Position numbers and translations under genes: made by a program. DNA of 64,000 nt, from NCBI RefSeq assembly GCF_024171695.1, contig NZ_JAMTCF010000007.1:310001-374000 (forward strand). Direction: 5' to 3'. Below are positions 19,701-31,700 of the stretch, in pieces. This stretch comes from Actinosynnema pretiosum (GTDB lineage Bacteria; Actinomycetota; Actinomycetes; Mycobacteriales; Pseudonocardiaceae). Positions within the stretch are counted from its first letter, which is position 1, and the number at the start of each line of letters is the position of its first letter. The notes under the pieces are model-generated. The model saw only the letters and a program-made list of their open reading frames with translations. It was not told where the DNA came from and did not search any database.

Positions 19701-22700
19701 CGGCGGCAGGGCCGGGGCCACGGGGGCGGTGCGGGCGGCGTTGTACGCGTCCACCTGCTGCTCCACCGCGACCTTCGCCGCCCACCACTCGTCGCGCTTC
19801 AGCGCGGCCTCGGCCCGCTTCTCGTGCAGCTCGGCCTCGACCTCGCGGATCAGGGCCTGCTGCGCGACCTGCTTCGCCAGCTGGGCCACCATCGCGGCGC
19901 CCTCGGCGTCCCGCTGCTCCTCGACGCGCGTGATCGCCTCCCGGCGCTCGGCGGTCGCCCGCTCGGCCTCTGCCAGTGCGTCGGACCGCGCGTCCAGCAC
20001 CCCGCGACCCTCGGCCAGCGCGATCTCGGCGACCTCCGCCCGGTCCCCGGCGGCGCGGGCCTCCCGCTCCGCCCGCTGCGCGGCCTCGGCGCGGTCCAGC
20101 GCCGCCTCCACGAGCCGCACCCGGCGCTCCGCCAGGGCGTGCGCGGCCTCCAGGGCCGACACGTCCTCGCCACGCGCCCGCGCGGCATCCACTGCCGCGC
20201 CGGTCCGCTCGGGGGTCGGCCCGACGACGTCCAGGGTGCCGCGCAGCCGCGCGACCACCTCGCCCGCAGGCCTGGACAGGTCGGCCGCGTGGCCGAGGTC
20301 CGCCAGCGACCGGTTCGCCTCGACCAGCTCGGCCTCGGCCCGCGCCCGCGCGCCCGCCGCCTCGACGGCCAGCGCCCGCTCGGACTCCGCCCGCTCTCGC
20401 AGCCCGGCCACCCGCTCGGCCTCGGCGTCCCGCACGGCCCGCACGTCCGCCTCGGCCTGCTCGACCCGCGAGAGCACCGCGCCCTCGTTCCGCAGCCGCG
20501 TCCCTGCGCCGACCTGCCTGATCCGCGCGGCCTCCTGGTCGGCGCGGGCCTCCGCCAGCACCGGAGCCGCCTCGTTGATCTTGTCCTGCGCGTCGTGCCT
20601 GGCCTTCTCGACCGCCTTCTCGGCCTCGCGCCACGCCTCGTCGGCCTTCTTGACCTCGGCCTGCGCGCTGTCCAGCCCGTCGCCGAACCGCTGGCCCAGC
20701 AGCACCTCGGCCTCGGCCGCGGGCACCCGCAGCGACGCCGACCCCGGCACCGACAGGTCCACCACGGACGTGCGCCCGTCCACGGTGGCCACGACGCGGT
20801 ACTCCACGTCGAGGTCCACCAGGCCGGACGTGCCCTGCGGCTTGCGGTCGGCGGTCCTGGTGTCGGTCGGGCCGCCGGACAGCGCCTGCGAGTCCTCGGC
20901 GGACCGCTTCACCTCGACGCCGCTGAACGACGGGTTCATCGTGTCGCCGCGATCGGCCCCCTGCTTGATCAGCACGGTGCCCGCCGCCGCCCCGACCGAC
21001 ACGTCGGCCGCCATCGCGACCTTCGCGTCCCCGGTGCTGGCGTACGCCTGCCCCTTCGAGCCGCCCATGCCCACGCCGTCGCTGACGCTGCCCAGGGTCG
21101 GGTTGACGACCCGCGCGTAGACCTTCACGTCCGCGTGCTGGCTCAGCAGCAGCGCCGCCTCGTGCAGCGCCGGGACCTCCAGCGCCCCGCCGGTCATGCC
21201 GGGCAGGTGCGGCTGCAGGGTCTCCGAGGCCAGCGCGGAGTGCAGCGTGTTCAGCGTGCCGGTGCCCTTGCCGGTGATGCCGTCCTTGGCGCCCGCGTCC
21301 CGCAGCGCGGTCAGCGCCGCCTCGCGCAGGTCCCGCGCGCCCCGCAGGCTCTCGACCGTGGCGGTCGGCGGCAGCGCGACCGCGCCGCCCTCCTTCTGCC
21401 ACGCCGCGACCGCGTCCGCCGCGCCCTGGCTCGCCGGGCGCTTGGTCGTGGTCGACGAGTACGGCGCGGCGGCCGGACCGCCCGCGATCCGCTGGTTGTC
21501 CGCGAACGCCCGCAGCCTGAGGTCCTGCGGCTGCCCGGCGGCGGTCGCGACGACCTGGTCGCCCTTCTCCACGACCAGCTCGAACTCGACCGGCACGTCG
21601 TAGCGCGCCGCCGGTCCGCCGCCGCTGTGCGAGGCGCTGAACTGGGTGGTCAGCGAGGTGTTGACCGAGGTGCTCTTGGACTGCCCGATGTTCGCCGAGA
21701 CGAACGCGCCCGTGTTGCCGGACACCGTCGGGTGCGCGCTGCCGGGGATCACGGTGCCGTTGGTGCGCACGCCGACGCCCCACCCGCTGTCCCGGCCGAA
21801 GCCGGACGAGGTCTTGCTGGAGCCGCCGACCGAGTGGTCGATGCCGACGCCGTCGTTGACCACGTCGACGAACTTCGGCGTGCCCGCCTTCGCCTTCAGC
21901 GTCACCTGGTAGGTGTCCTTGCCGAACACGCCCGGCTGGTGCAGCAGCAGCGGCACGCCGCCGTCGAGCGCGCCGTCGATGAGCGCCTTCACGCTCGTCG
22001 GCGAGGTGAAGTCGGCGAGGCGCTGGAGGTTGTTCATCGAGTCGCGCAGCACCGAGTCCGGCACGAGCGCGTCGCCGACGAACCTGCCGGTCTTCGCGTT
22101 GACCGCGTCGACGAGCGCCTTCACCTCGGCGGACAGGTCCGGCGGGGTCTCCAGCGTGCTCAGGCCCAGCGCGCCCGGCTCACCGGCGGCCAGCGTCCTC
22201 GGCGGCGCGAGGTGCCGGTCCACGGTGGGCAGGTCGCGCGTGGTGGGCTCGGGCAGCACGCCCAGCTTGCGCGCCTCGGCCTCGGTGACCCTGGCGAACA
22301 CCGCGCCGGGCAGCGAGACGTCGACGCCCGCCGTGCGCAGCCGCCCGTCCGCGATCACGTTGGCCTTCTGGCTCTCGGCGACCAGCGCCACGTCGGCGTC
22401 GAACTGCACGAGCACGGTGCGCGCGCTGTCCGGGTGCGAGGTGGTGCGGTCGACGTTGCCCGCCAGCTCCGAGCCCTGCGTCTCGGACTTGCCCCAGACG
22501 GTGTACCGGCCGGTGACGGCCGGACCCGCGAGGCCCGAGACCGGGGCGGCGGTGCCGGGGGGAGCGGAGACCGGCGCCGGGCGCGCGGAGACCGCGATGC
22601 CCGCCGTCAGGTCCACCGACTTCGCCGTGCTGCTGGTGTAGCCGGCCTTGTAGCCGCCGCTGACGCTCAGGTCGGCCGGGGTGGTGTCGGAGATCGACAC

Positions 22701-25700
22701 CAGCTTCGGCTTGCCCAGCTTCACGGTCATGCCGAGCGCGCCGGTCCGGTCGGTGATCCGCCGGTCGTAGCGCAGCGCGGGCTCCTGCACGCCCTGCTCG
22801 ACGAGCTTCTGCAGGTTGGCCTTCAGGTTCTCCGGCGCGAACAGCCGGTCGAGCTGGGCCCGCGAGGCGGTGCCTGGCTGGGTGAGCGCGGTGTCGCCGT
22901 TCGCGGCCCGGTCGATGACCTTGATCGCCTCGTCGCGCAGGTCCTTGGCGCCGGTGAACGCCTCGACCCTGAGCAGCTCCGGCGCCTCGGCGCGCTCCTG
23001 CGCCGCGCGGCCGACCAGCTCGCCGATCGACGGCGGCTCGGCCATCGCCTTCGGCGCGACGGGGCCGGGGGTGAAGCCCTTCGGGTCGGACTTCATCACG
23101 ACGCCGTCGGGCAGCCACGTGGTGACCTTGCCCGTGATCGGCGTGAGCACCTTCGGCGCGGCGCCCGGCCGGGAGGCGGCGGGCGTCGCGGCCGGGGTGG
23201 CCGCCGGGGCTGCGGTCGACGTGGCGGGCTGCGCGGTGGCCGGGGTCGCGGCAGGCGTGGCGGTCGCGTTCGGCGCCGTGCCGGTGGTCGTGCCCGCAGC
23301 CGCGTTCGGCGCGGCTGCGTTCGGCGCGGTCGCGTTCGGCGCGGCCGGGGGCGGCGTCGCCGTCCCGGTGCGCGCGACCACCTTCGGCTCCGGCACCTGC
23401 AGGAACGGCGAGCCCGGCGTCACCCGCCGCACCCACGACCTCGGCCGGGTGAAGGTCGAGACCACGATCTCGAACTCCACGTCCGACTCGAACAGGTGCG
23501 CGTCGGGCGAGCCGCCCGCCGTGGACGAGCTGGTGACGGCGGGACCGGCGCTGTTCTTGTCCGTCTTGCTGTAGGTGCCCCTGATCCCGGCCTGCGGGGT
23601 CGGGGTGACCATGGCCGTCGTGCCCTTCCAGGGCGCGTTCACCCGGCCCTCCAGCCCCGCGCTGAAGCCCTTCGTCGTCGACGTCGAGCTGTCCAGCTTC
23701 GGGCTGGTGCTGTTGGCCGCCCGCACGTTCCGGTCGGCCGCCTCGCCGAGGTGCGCGGTGTTGGAGACCTTGGCCCGCACCTCGATGTTGACGTAGGTGT
23801 CGGTGGTCTTGCTCTGGTGCTTGAGCTGCACCTGCACGCCCGGCCCCACCAGGCTGTCCATGCTGCTGCGCAGCGCGGTCGGCGACAGCTGGGCGAGCTT
23901 GCGCTGGTTGTCCAGGCGCAGCGCGGTGTCCTCGTACCGGTGCGCCTTGCGGTCGCCCGGCCTGGTCGAGTCGGAGTTCCAGTCGGGCAGGAACTTCGCG
24001 AAGCCCGGCAGGTCCCGCAGGACCTGCTCGACCTGCGGCTGCACCTGGTTGGCGGCGGTGAACGAGCCGACCCGGCCGTCACCGGCCGCCAGCGCGTCCG
24101 CCAGGTACGGCGGCGCGTGCCTGGTGCCCGCCGTGTCCGGCTTGACCAGCGCGGGCGGGGTGTCGCCCGGCGTGGGCAGGCCCTGCGCGGCGGCCTCGGG
24201 CAGGCCCATCCGCACGTGCGCGGTCACCGGCACGACGACGTTCTCGCCGCTGGGCGTGCGGACCTCGACGTCCACCTCGACCTGGTACAGGCCGATCTCG
24301 CCCTTGACGGTCAGGCCGCCCCGGTTCATCGCGCTGACGCCCGCCGACGAGCCCTCGGCGGTGCGCGCCGAGTAGGTGCCGGTGACGCCGACCTGACCGG
24401 TGAGCGTGCCCGGCTGGCCGATGATCCCGCCGAGGCCCGCCGTCGCGTCGAAGCCCGCCTTGGTGGTCGCCGACAGGCTGTTGCCCGTCGTCGTGGTCTC
24501 CTGCACCCGCAGCGAGGCCGTGTCGTTGGTCCCCACCAGCTCGGCGCTGCGCAGGCGAGCGGTCATCTGCACCGCGCCGCCCGTGCTGCCGTCCGGGCTG
24601 ACCAGGTCGGGCGAGGTCACCCAGCCGTTCAGCATCGGGCCGAGGTGGGAGCGGATCGAGCCCGCGCTCAGGAAGTCCTGCAGCGCGGTCCGGCCCGGCG
24701 AGCCGATCTTGGTGATCGACGGGTGCAGCTTGGCCGCCACGTCGCCGAACGCCCGCTTCGCGTCCACGCCCGTGATGGCCTCGGCCACCAGGTGGTCGAG
24801 CTTCGCGCCCACGTCCGGGTCGGTCAGCGCCACGCGCGGCGCGGTCTTGCCGGACGAGGCGAGCAGCCCGAGGTCCTCGGGCACCATCAGCTCGACGCTG
24901 CCCTCGACGGACGGCGGCGAGGAGATGTTGCCCGACGCGTCGGTGAGCGTGACGGTGTACTCGACCTCGGCGCGCACGGCCTGCGCCTGCTCGCCGGAGC
25001 GCACCGAGCGCTGGTCGGCGGTGGACACCGAGAAGCCCTGCGTCACGGCGGGCGTCGCCAGCTGCGCCTTGCCCGCCACCGAGCCGTACGGCCCGGCGAG
25101 CACGCCCATCGTCACGCCGCCGCTGATGTCGTTCGCGGTGGTCAGCGCGTTGGTGGTGGACGCGGACTGGCCGGACTGGTTGGCGACGTCGACCTTGTGC
25201 TCGGTCTCCTTCGGCTTCCCCTCGTCCTCCGGCTTCACGGCGGTCGCGTCGGCGTCCGGGTCGGTCACCGGCAGCGCGGCCGGGGCCTCGGCCGGGCGCA
25301 GGTGCGCCCGCACGTTCGCCTCGTGCCACTTGCCGTCGATCTGGACCTGGAAGTTCCGACCGCCCTTGAGGAAGGTCTCGAACTCGGTCTCCAGCGTCCT
25401 GGTGACCGCCTCGACGTCCTGCGGCCGGACGTTGCCCAGCGAGGTGACCACGTCGGCCGCGCCGCGCACGTCACCGGCGACGATCGAGCCCAGCGCCTCG
25501 TTGGACTGCACGAACGCGGGCAGGTCGCGGCCGGTGAGCACCTGGCCGGTGCTCGCGGGCGGCATCGGCACCAGCGGGATCACCGGGGCCGCGGGCCTGC
25601 GCTTCCACGGGGCGTTCGGCGCGACCGGCTCCGGGTTGGAGCGGGTCCCGCCCACCGGGGTGGCGGGCTGCGCGGTGGCGTCCGAGCGGTCCGAGCGGTC

Positions 25701-28700
25701 CGAGCCGAGCGAGTCGACCGTGCTCGCCGAGTCGATGGTGCCCTGCGAGTCGACGGTCTCGGCGACGCTGGCCGTGTCCGGGGTCAGCGCGCCCGGCGAG
25801 TGCGCCGAACCGGGGGTGCGGGCGCCGCCCTGGTCGACCGGCGCGCGCCAGTCCGCCCACTCCTGGGCGATCCGGCTGGGCGTCTCCGACGGCCTGCGGC
25901 TGGGCAGCGGGGTGCCCTCGGGCGTGGTGGCCGCCAGGACCTCCAGCGTCCGCACCGGGTCGTTGCCCCACTCGCGCAGGTCGGCCGCCGCGCGGTCGCG
26001 CGCCACCGAGGTCACCGCGGCGCTGTCCCACGCCGCGCCGAGCCGCTCGCGGTGCTGGAAGCCCTCCGCGACGAAGTCCGCGTACGCCTGCTCGGCGGTG
26101 CGCACCGCCTCGGCGTGCGCCTCGCGGGCGGACAGGAAGTTCCGGAACGCGTCGAGCCGCGTCCTCGGGAAGTCCGGCGCCTGGTTGACCAGGCTCGGCC
26201 GCCGGGTGGCGTCCGCGTCGAGCACCGCCGCGACGGCGGACTCGGCGTCCTGGGCCAGGCTGTCCCGCCGCGCCGGGGTGATCTCCACGTCCGGCACGAC
26301 CCCGGTCGCGGTGCGCGCGATCGGGTCGGCGTTCACCAGCACCGGCGGCTGCCCCGGCGCGAACCGGATCAGCGGCTCGACGCCCTGGTGCCGCGTCACG
26401 ATGTCGCTGAAGATCTTCCGGCCGAACGCGTCGGTCGGCTCCCAGTACATGTGCGCGCCGTGCTGGACGCCCATGTCGTTGTGGGTCAACCGGTACACGT
26501 CGAGGTCGTACGCGTACGCGGTCAGCTGCTCGCCGGTGTCCGGGCGGCGCACGTTGTACACGTCGTGGTCGCCGGTGATGTGCTTCGGGCCGTCCGGCGT
26601 CACCTGCTGCACGACGCCGTCCGGGGACACCGTGAACTTCCCGTTCTCGGCGTGCTTGGCCATGACCGGGGCGAGCTGCTTGAACTCCTCCAGCCTGCTC
26701 TCGTACCGGTCGCGCACGACCTGCGCGTCGGTCGCGCTCAGCGCCGACACGTCCGGCTGCTTCGGCTCGAAGAAGCCGACCAGGCCCACGTGCTCGGCCT
26801 TCGCGCCCAGCGGCACGTCCACCGGGGTGATCGTCTTGGCCTTGACGTCGACCGGCTTGGGCACCGCGCCCTCGGCCAGCCAGCGCGCGGCGGTCGGGTT
26901 CGTCGGGCGCACGTCGTACACCAGGTCGAACCGGTCGGCCATGCGCTGGAACCGCTGCTGGTTGACCTCGGGCATCCCGTAGGTCTCGCGCAGCTCCTTG
27001 GCGGACAACGACTTGCCGCCGTCGTGGTAGTTCGGCGGGACCAGCCAGTTGCGCGGGTCGGCCGGGGTGGCCTCGGCCGGGAAGCGCGAGTCCAGGTCGG
27101 CGAACACCTCGCGGGTGAACGAGTCCGCCACGCGGGCGGGCGCGTCCAGCGACGGCGCCACGTCGGAGACCGGCGGCGTCCAGACCGGCGCGCCCTGCAG
27201 CGCGGTCATCCGGCTCTCGATCAGCCACAGGTTCGACGGCAGGACCTTCGCGCCCGGCGAGTTCAGGCCGGTGTTCATCGGGCCGTCGACGCCCCTGGTC
27301 TCCGCGTCGACGACGCCCTCGGCCCGCAGGTCCTCGACGGACTTGAGCACCCGCGCCGCGTCGGGGCGGTGGTTGAAGATCGGGTTCTCGGCGTTCGGGT
27401 CCTCGTCGCGGCTGGTGTGGTACTGCTCGTGCAGCCCGTAGAAGTGGCCGATCTCGTGCGCCAGCTCGCCGGGAGGGGTGTCGACCGGCCAGCTGGTCTG
27501 GTTCGGCCGCGTGCCCGCCGGGGCGAGCCTGACCGTGCTGTGCGCGTCGGCCGGGTTGTCGGTGAACCGCACGGAGCCGTGGAACTGCTCGCCGCCGGGG
27601 AGCCGGTTGCCGTGGTTGAACACGCTGTTCAGACCCTGGACCGCCCGCTGCTTCACCGCGTCGACCACGTCGGCCGGGTGGCCGGACGGGTCCAGGTAGA
27701 TGACGGTCTCGAAGTCCCGGACCTGCTTGCCGTCGACGGTGAACGACCGGGTGTCGTACGCGATCTGCGCGCGCCACGGCCGGGCGTCCAGGCCCTGCTC
27801 GTCCCACCGGCTGCTGTCCATCAGGCCGGAGTCCTCGCCCCGGATCTTCGAGGTGATCGGCGCGGTCGCCTTGCCGCGCGCGATCTGCTCGGGCGTGGCC
27901 GGGTCCTTCGCGTCGAACCAGGGCGCGCTCGTGGCGGTGCTGCTGCGCCAGGAGGTGTCCTCCAGCACGGACTTGGCGAACGTCGGCCAGGCCGCGTTCT
28001 CGGTGTCCGGGAAGTCGATCTTCACCTGGGCGGCCCTCGGGTCCACCTCGGTGCGCGGGACCTGCGGCGGGGTCCAGCCGTCGGCGCGGCGCAGGTCGTA
28101 GTCGACCCGCACGTCCGCGCCGTCCCTCGACCCGCCAGGCAGCACCTGGGCGTCCACGCCGCCGTCGCGCAGCCTGCTCGCGACCTCGGCGGCGTGCGCG
28201 CCGTCCACGGCGACGACCGGCGGCAGCCAGCCGTTGGCCGCGCGCTTGCCCGAGCTCTCGGTCAGGTCGGCGGCCAGCGCGTCGAGCTTCGCGAGCTGCG
28301 CGTCGTCCAGCCTGCCGCCGGGGGCGACGTCGAAGGACGCCTCGGGCGGGACGCCGGTCCAGGCGCGCTCGCGGCCGGACCGGTGGTCGGCGGAGCGGTC
28401 CGAGGCGGGCGGGGTCGCGCCCGGCTGGTCCGGCCTGCCCGCGCGCGGCGGGGCGGAGGGCGCGACCGGGTCGACCTTGCCCTTGCCCTTGTCGGTGGTG
28501 CTGGCCGCGATCTCATCGGCCCTGCGCTCGGCGTCGCTCCTGGTGTCGCCGGGGGTGGCCTCGCGCAGGTCGGCCTCGCGGATGGCGGTCTCCACCATCG
28601 CCCGCTCCTCCGCGGAGACGGGGGGCTTCCCGTGCGGCTCCTTCGAGGTGCCCGCGCGGGGCGACCCCTCCTCGGCGCGGGTCGTGGTGGACCCGAGGTC

Positions 28701-31700
28701 GGTGGGCTTCGGGGTGCCCGCGTCCTCCTTGGCGACGCCCTCCGACTCGCGGACCGGCACCGGGGTCTCCACCGCCGTGCCCGAGGGCGGAGCGGGCGGC
28801 GTCCCGCCGTCGGTCGTCGGCGGCGTGGCGCGCGCGTCGTTGTACGCGTCGACCTTCGCCTCGACGTCCCGCTTGGCCTGCCACCACTCCAGCTGCTTGA
28901 CGTCCGACTTGGCGCGCTCGGTGGCGAGGGTGGCCTCGACCTTGGCGATCTGCGCCTTCAGCAGGTTGGTCTTCAGCGCGTTCGCCACGACCTGGGCCGC
29001 CCGCTCGTCGGCGGTCTTCGCGGCGGTCTCGACCTCGGAGTCCCGCGTGGCCGCGAGGCCCTCGGCGGTCTCCAGCTCGGTCCGCGCCGTGTCCAGGTCC
29101 CGCTGAGCCGTCTCCAGGGCCGCGACGTCGTCCCGGTGCTTCTGCCGGACGGCGTCGGCCTGGGCCTGACTGGTGTCGCGGACGCCCTCGGCCTCGGTCT
29201 GCCTGCCCTGGAGCACCTCGACCTCGGCGCCCAGCTCGTCGACCCTGGTCTGCAGGCCCGGCCTGCGCAGCACCGCCTCGCTCAGCGCGATGACGGACGC
29301 CTCCGAGCTGTCCGGGTGCTGCGCCGCCGTCGCCTTCGCCGCGATGTCGACCTCGGCGGCCCGCAGCGCCTCCTGCGCGTCGCGCAGCTCGCCCTGCTTG
29401 GCCGCCGTCGCCTCCGCCGCCTCGCGCGCGGCCCGCGCGTCGGTCCCGGCCTTCGCGTCGGCGGCCTCGACCAGACCGGGGCCCTTCGCGACCTCGGCCT
29501 CCAGGTCGGTGACGGCCCCCTGGTTCTCGTCGACGGCCTTCTGCTTGACGGGCACGTCGGCGTGCGCCTCGGCCTGCGCCCGGATCGCCGCGTCGCGCTC
29601 GGCGACCGCGCCCCGGACGTCCACCCCGTCGCGGGCCTTCGCCAGCTCGGCGATCTTCGGCGCCGCGTCGTTGATCTTGTCCTGCGCGTCGTGCCTGGCC
29701 TTCTCGACGGCCAGCTCGGCCGTGCGCCACTCGCCCGCCGCCGCCTTGACCTTGCTCTGCGCGCCCGCCAGCGCCGGGTCGATCCCCTCGCCGAGGACCT
29801 GCGGCACGTCCACGCCCAGCATCCGCACCGACACCGAGTCCGGCACGGTCACGTCCACCACGGACGTCTTGCCGTCCACGGTCGCCACGACGCGGTACTC
29901 CACGTCGTAGTCGACCAGCGCGGTCAGGTTGCCGGGGTTCTTGACGTTGTTGGTGGTGCCGGACGCGTGCCCGCCGCCCTGCGAGGCGTCGCTCTCCGTC
30001 GCGTGCTTGACGTCGAGCCCGCCGAACTTGCCCAGTTCGGTGTTGTTCGCGACCGTGTCGTTGAACCGCGCGCCGCCGCCGACGCCGAACCCGGCGTCGC
30101 CGCCGTTGGTCGTCTTCGCCTCGGCGTTCGTCGTCCACGTGGACGTCTTCGGGTTCTCCAGGTTCACGCTCTCGCTGAGCGAGTTCAGGCTCCGCTCGAC
30201 CACCCGCGCGTAGACCTTCACGTCGGCGTGCTTGCCGCCGAACACCGAGGTCTCGTGCAGGGTCGGCACGTTCAGCGAGTCGCGGAACACACCGGGCAGG
30301 CCCGGCTGGAGCACCTCGGAGCTGATCGCGTTGTGGACCACGTTCAGCGAGCCGGTGCCCTTGCCGGTCAGGCCCTTGCCCGCGCCCGCCTTGGTCAGCG
30401 CCTCCACGGCGGCGTCGCGCACCGCCTCGGCGCCCCGGAAGTTCTCGACCGACGCGCCCGGCGGGACCCAGCTGCCGTTGTCCGCCCCCCGCCAGCGGGC
30501 GATCGCGTCCGGCTGGGCGTCGGCGGCCGTGCGGACCTGCGGCGTCCCGGCCCCCGCGCTCGGGGTGGCCTTCGCGGGCGGCGCGGTGACGCGCTGGTTG
30601 TCCGCGTGCAGCCGCATGGAGATGTCCTGCGGGCCGCTCTTGACGCTGGTGACCGGATCGGCGTTCGCGCCCTTCTCCACCACCAGCTCGAACTCGACCG
30701 GCACCACGTACCGGGCCGCGGGCCCGGTGGCCGCGCGGAGGTTGCCCTCCTGCTCGGTCTTCGAGTCGCTGACGCCGACCGCCTGGGTGTGGGCGACGTG
30801 CGCGGTGACGGCGATCGGGATCGCCCCGTTCACCGTGCCCGGCGCGTTCGGCCGCGCGGTGCCCGGCTGGTTGATGCCGGGGATGAGCGCGCTCAGCGAC
30901 CATCCGGTCTTGTTGGTCAGGGCGGTGGTCTGCTTCACCGCGCCCGTGACGGTGTGCTCGACGTCGACGCCGTCGTTCACCACCTCCACGAACTTCGGCG
31001 CGCCCGCGGGCTTCGCCTTCAGCGTCACCTGGTAGGTGTCCTTGCCGAAGGTGCCCGGCTGGTGCAGCAGCAGCGGGACGCCGCCGTCGAGCGCGCCGTC
31101 GATCAGCGCCTGCACGCTGGTCGGCGAGGTGAAGTCGGTGAGCCGCTGGAAGTTGTTCGTCAGGTCCCGCATGACGGTGTCCGGGATCATCGTGGAGCTG
31201 CCGAACCGCGAGGTCTCCTTGTTCAGCTGATCGATCAGCTGGTTCACCTCGGCCGACAGGTCAGGGCCGTTCTCCACGGTGCCCAGGCCCAGCGCGCTCG
31301 ACCCGTCCGTCGTCATCGACTTCGGCGGGCGCATCTCCGGCATGACCTCGGCCGGGACGTGCTCGGGCAGCTTGGGCAGGACGCCCATCTCGCGCGCCTC
31401 GGCCTCGGTGACGCGCACGAACACCGCGCCGGGCAGCTTCGTCGTGGCGCCCGCCGCGTTCGGCGTGCCGCCGTGGTACAGCGCGTTGCCCGAGCGGCTC
31501 TCGGCCACCACGGACACGTCCGCGTCCAGCTGCACCAGCACGGTGCGCTGCGTCCCCGGCGTGACCACGTTGCGGTCGACCGTGCCGGACACCTCGACCG
31601 CCGACGACTTCTTCTCGCTCCACGGGGTGTACTTGCCCATGAGGCCGACGCCCACCGCCGTGGTGCCCGGCGCGGGCTCGCCCTCGGGCGCGGTCGGGGT

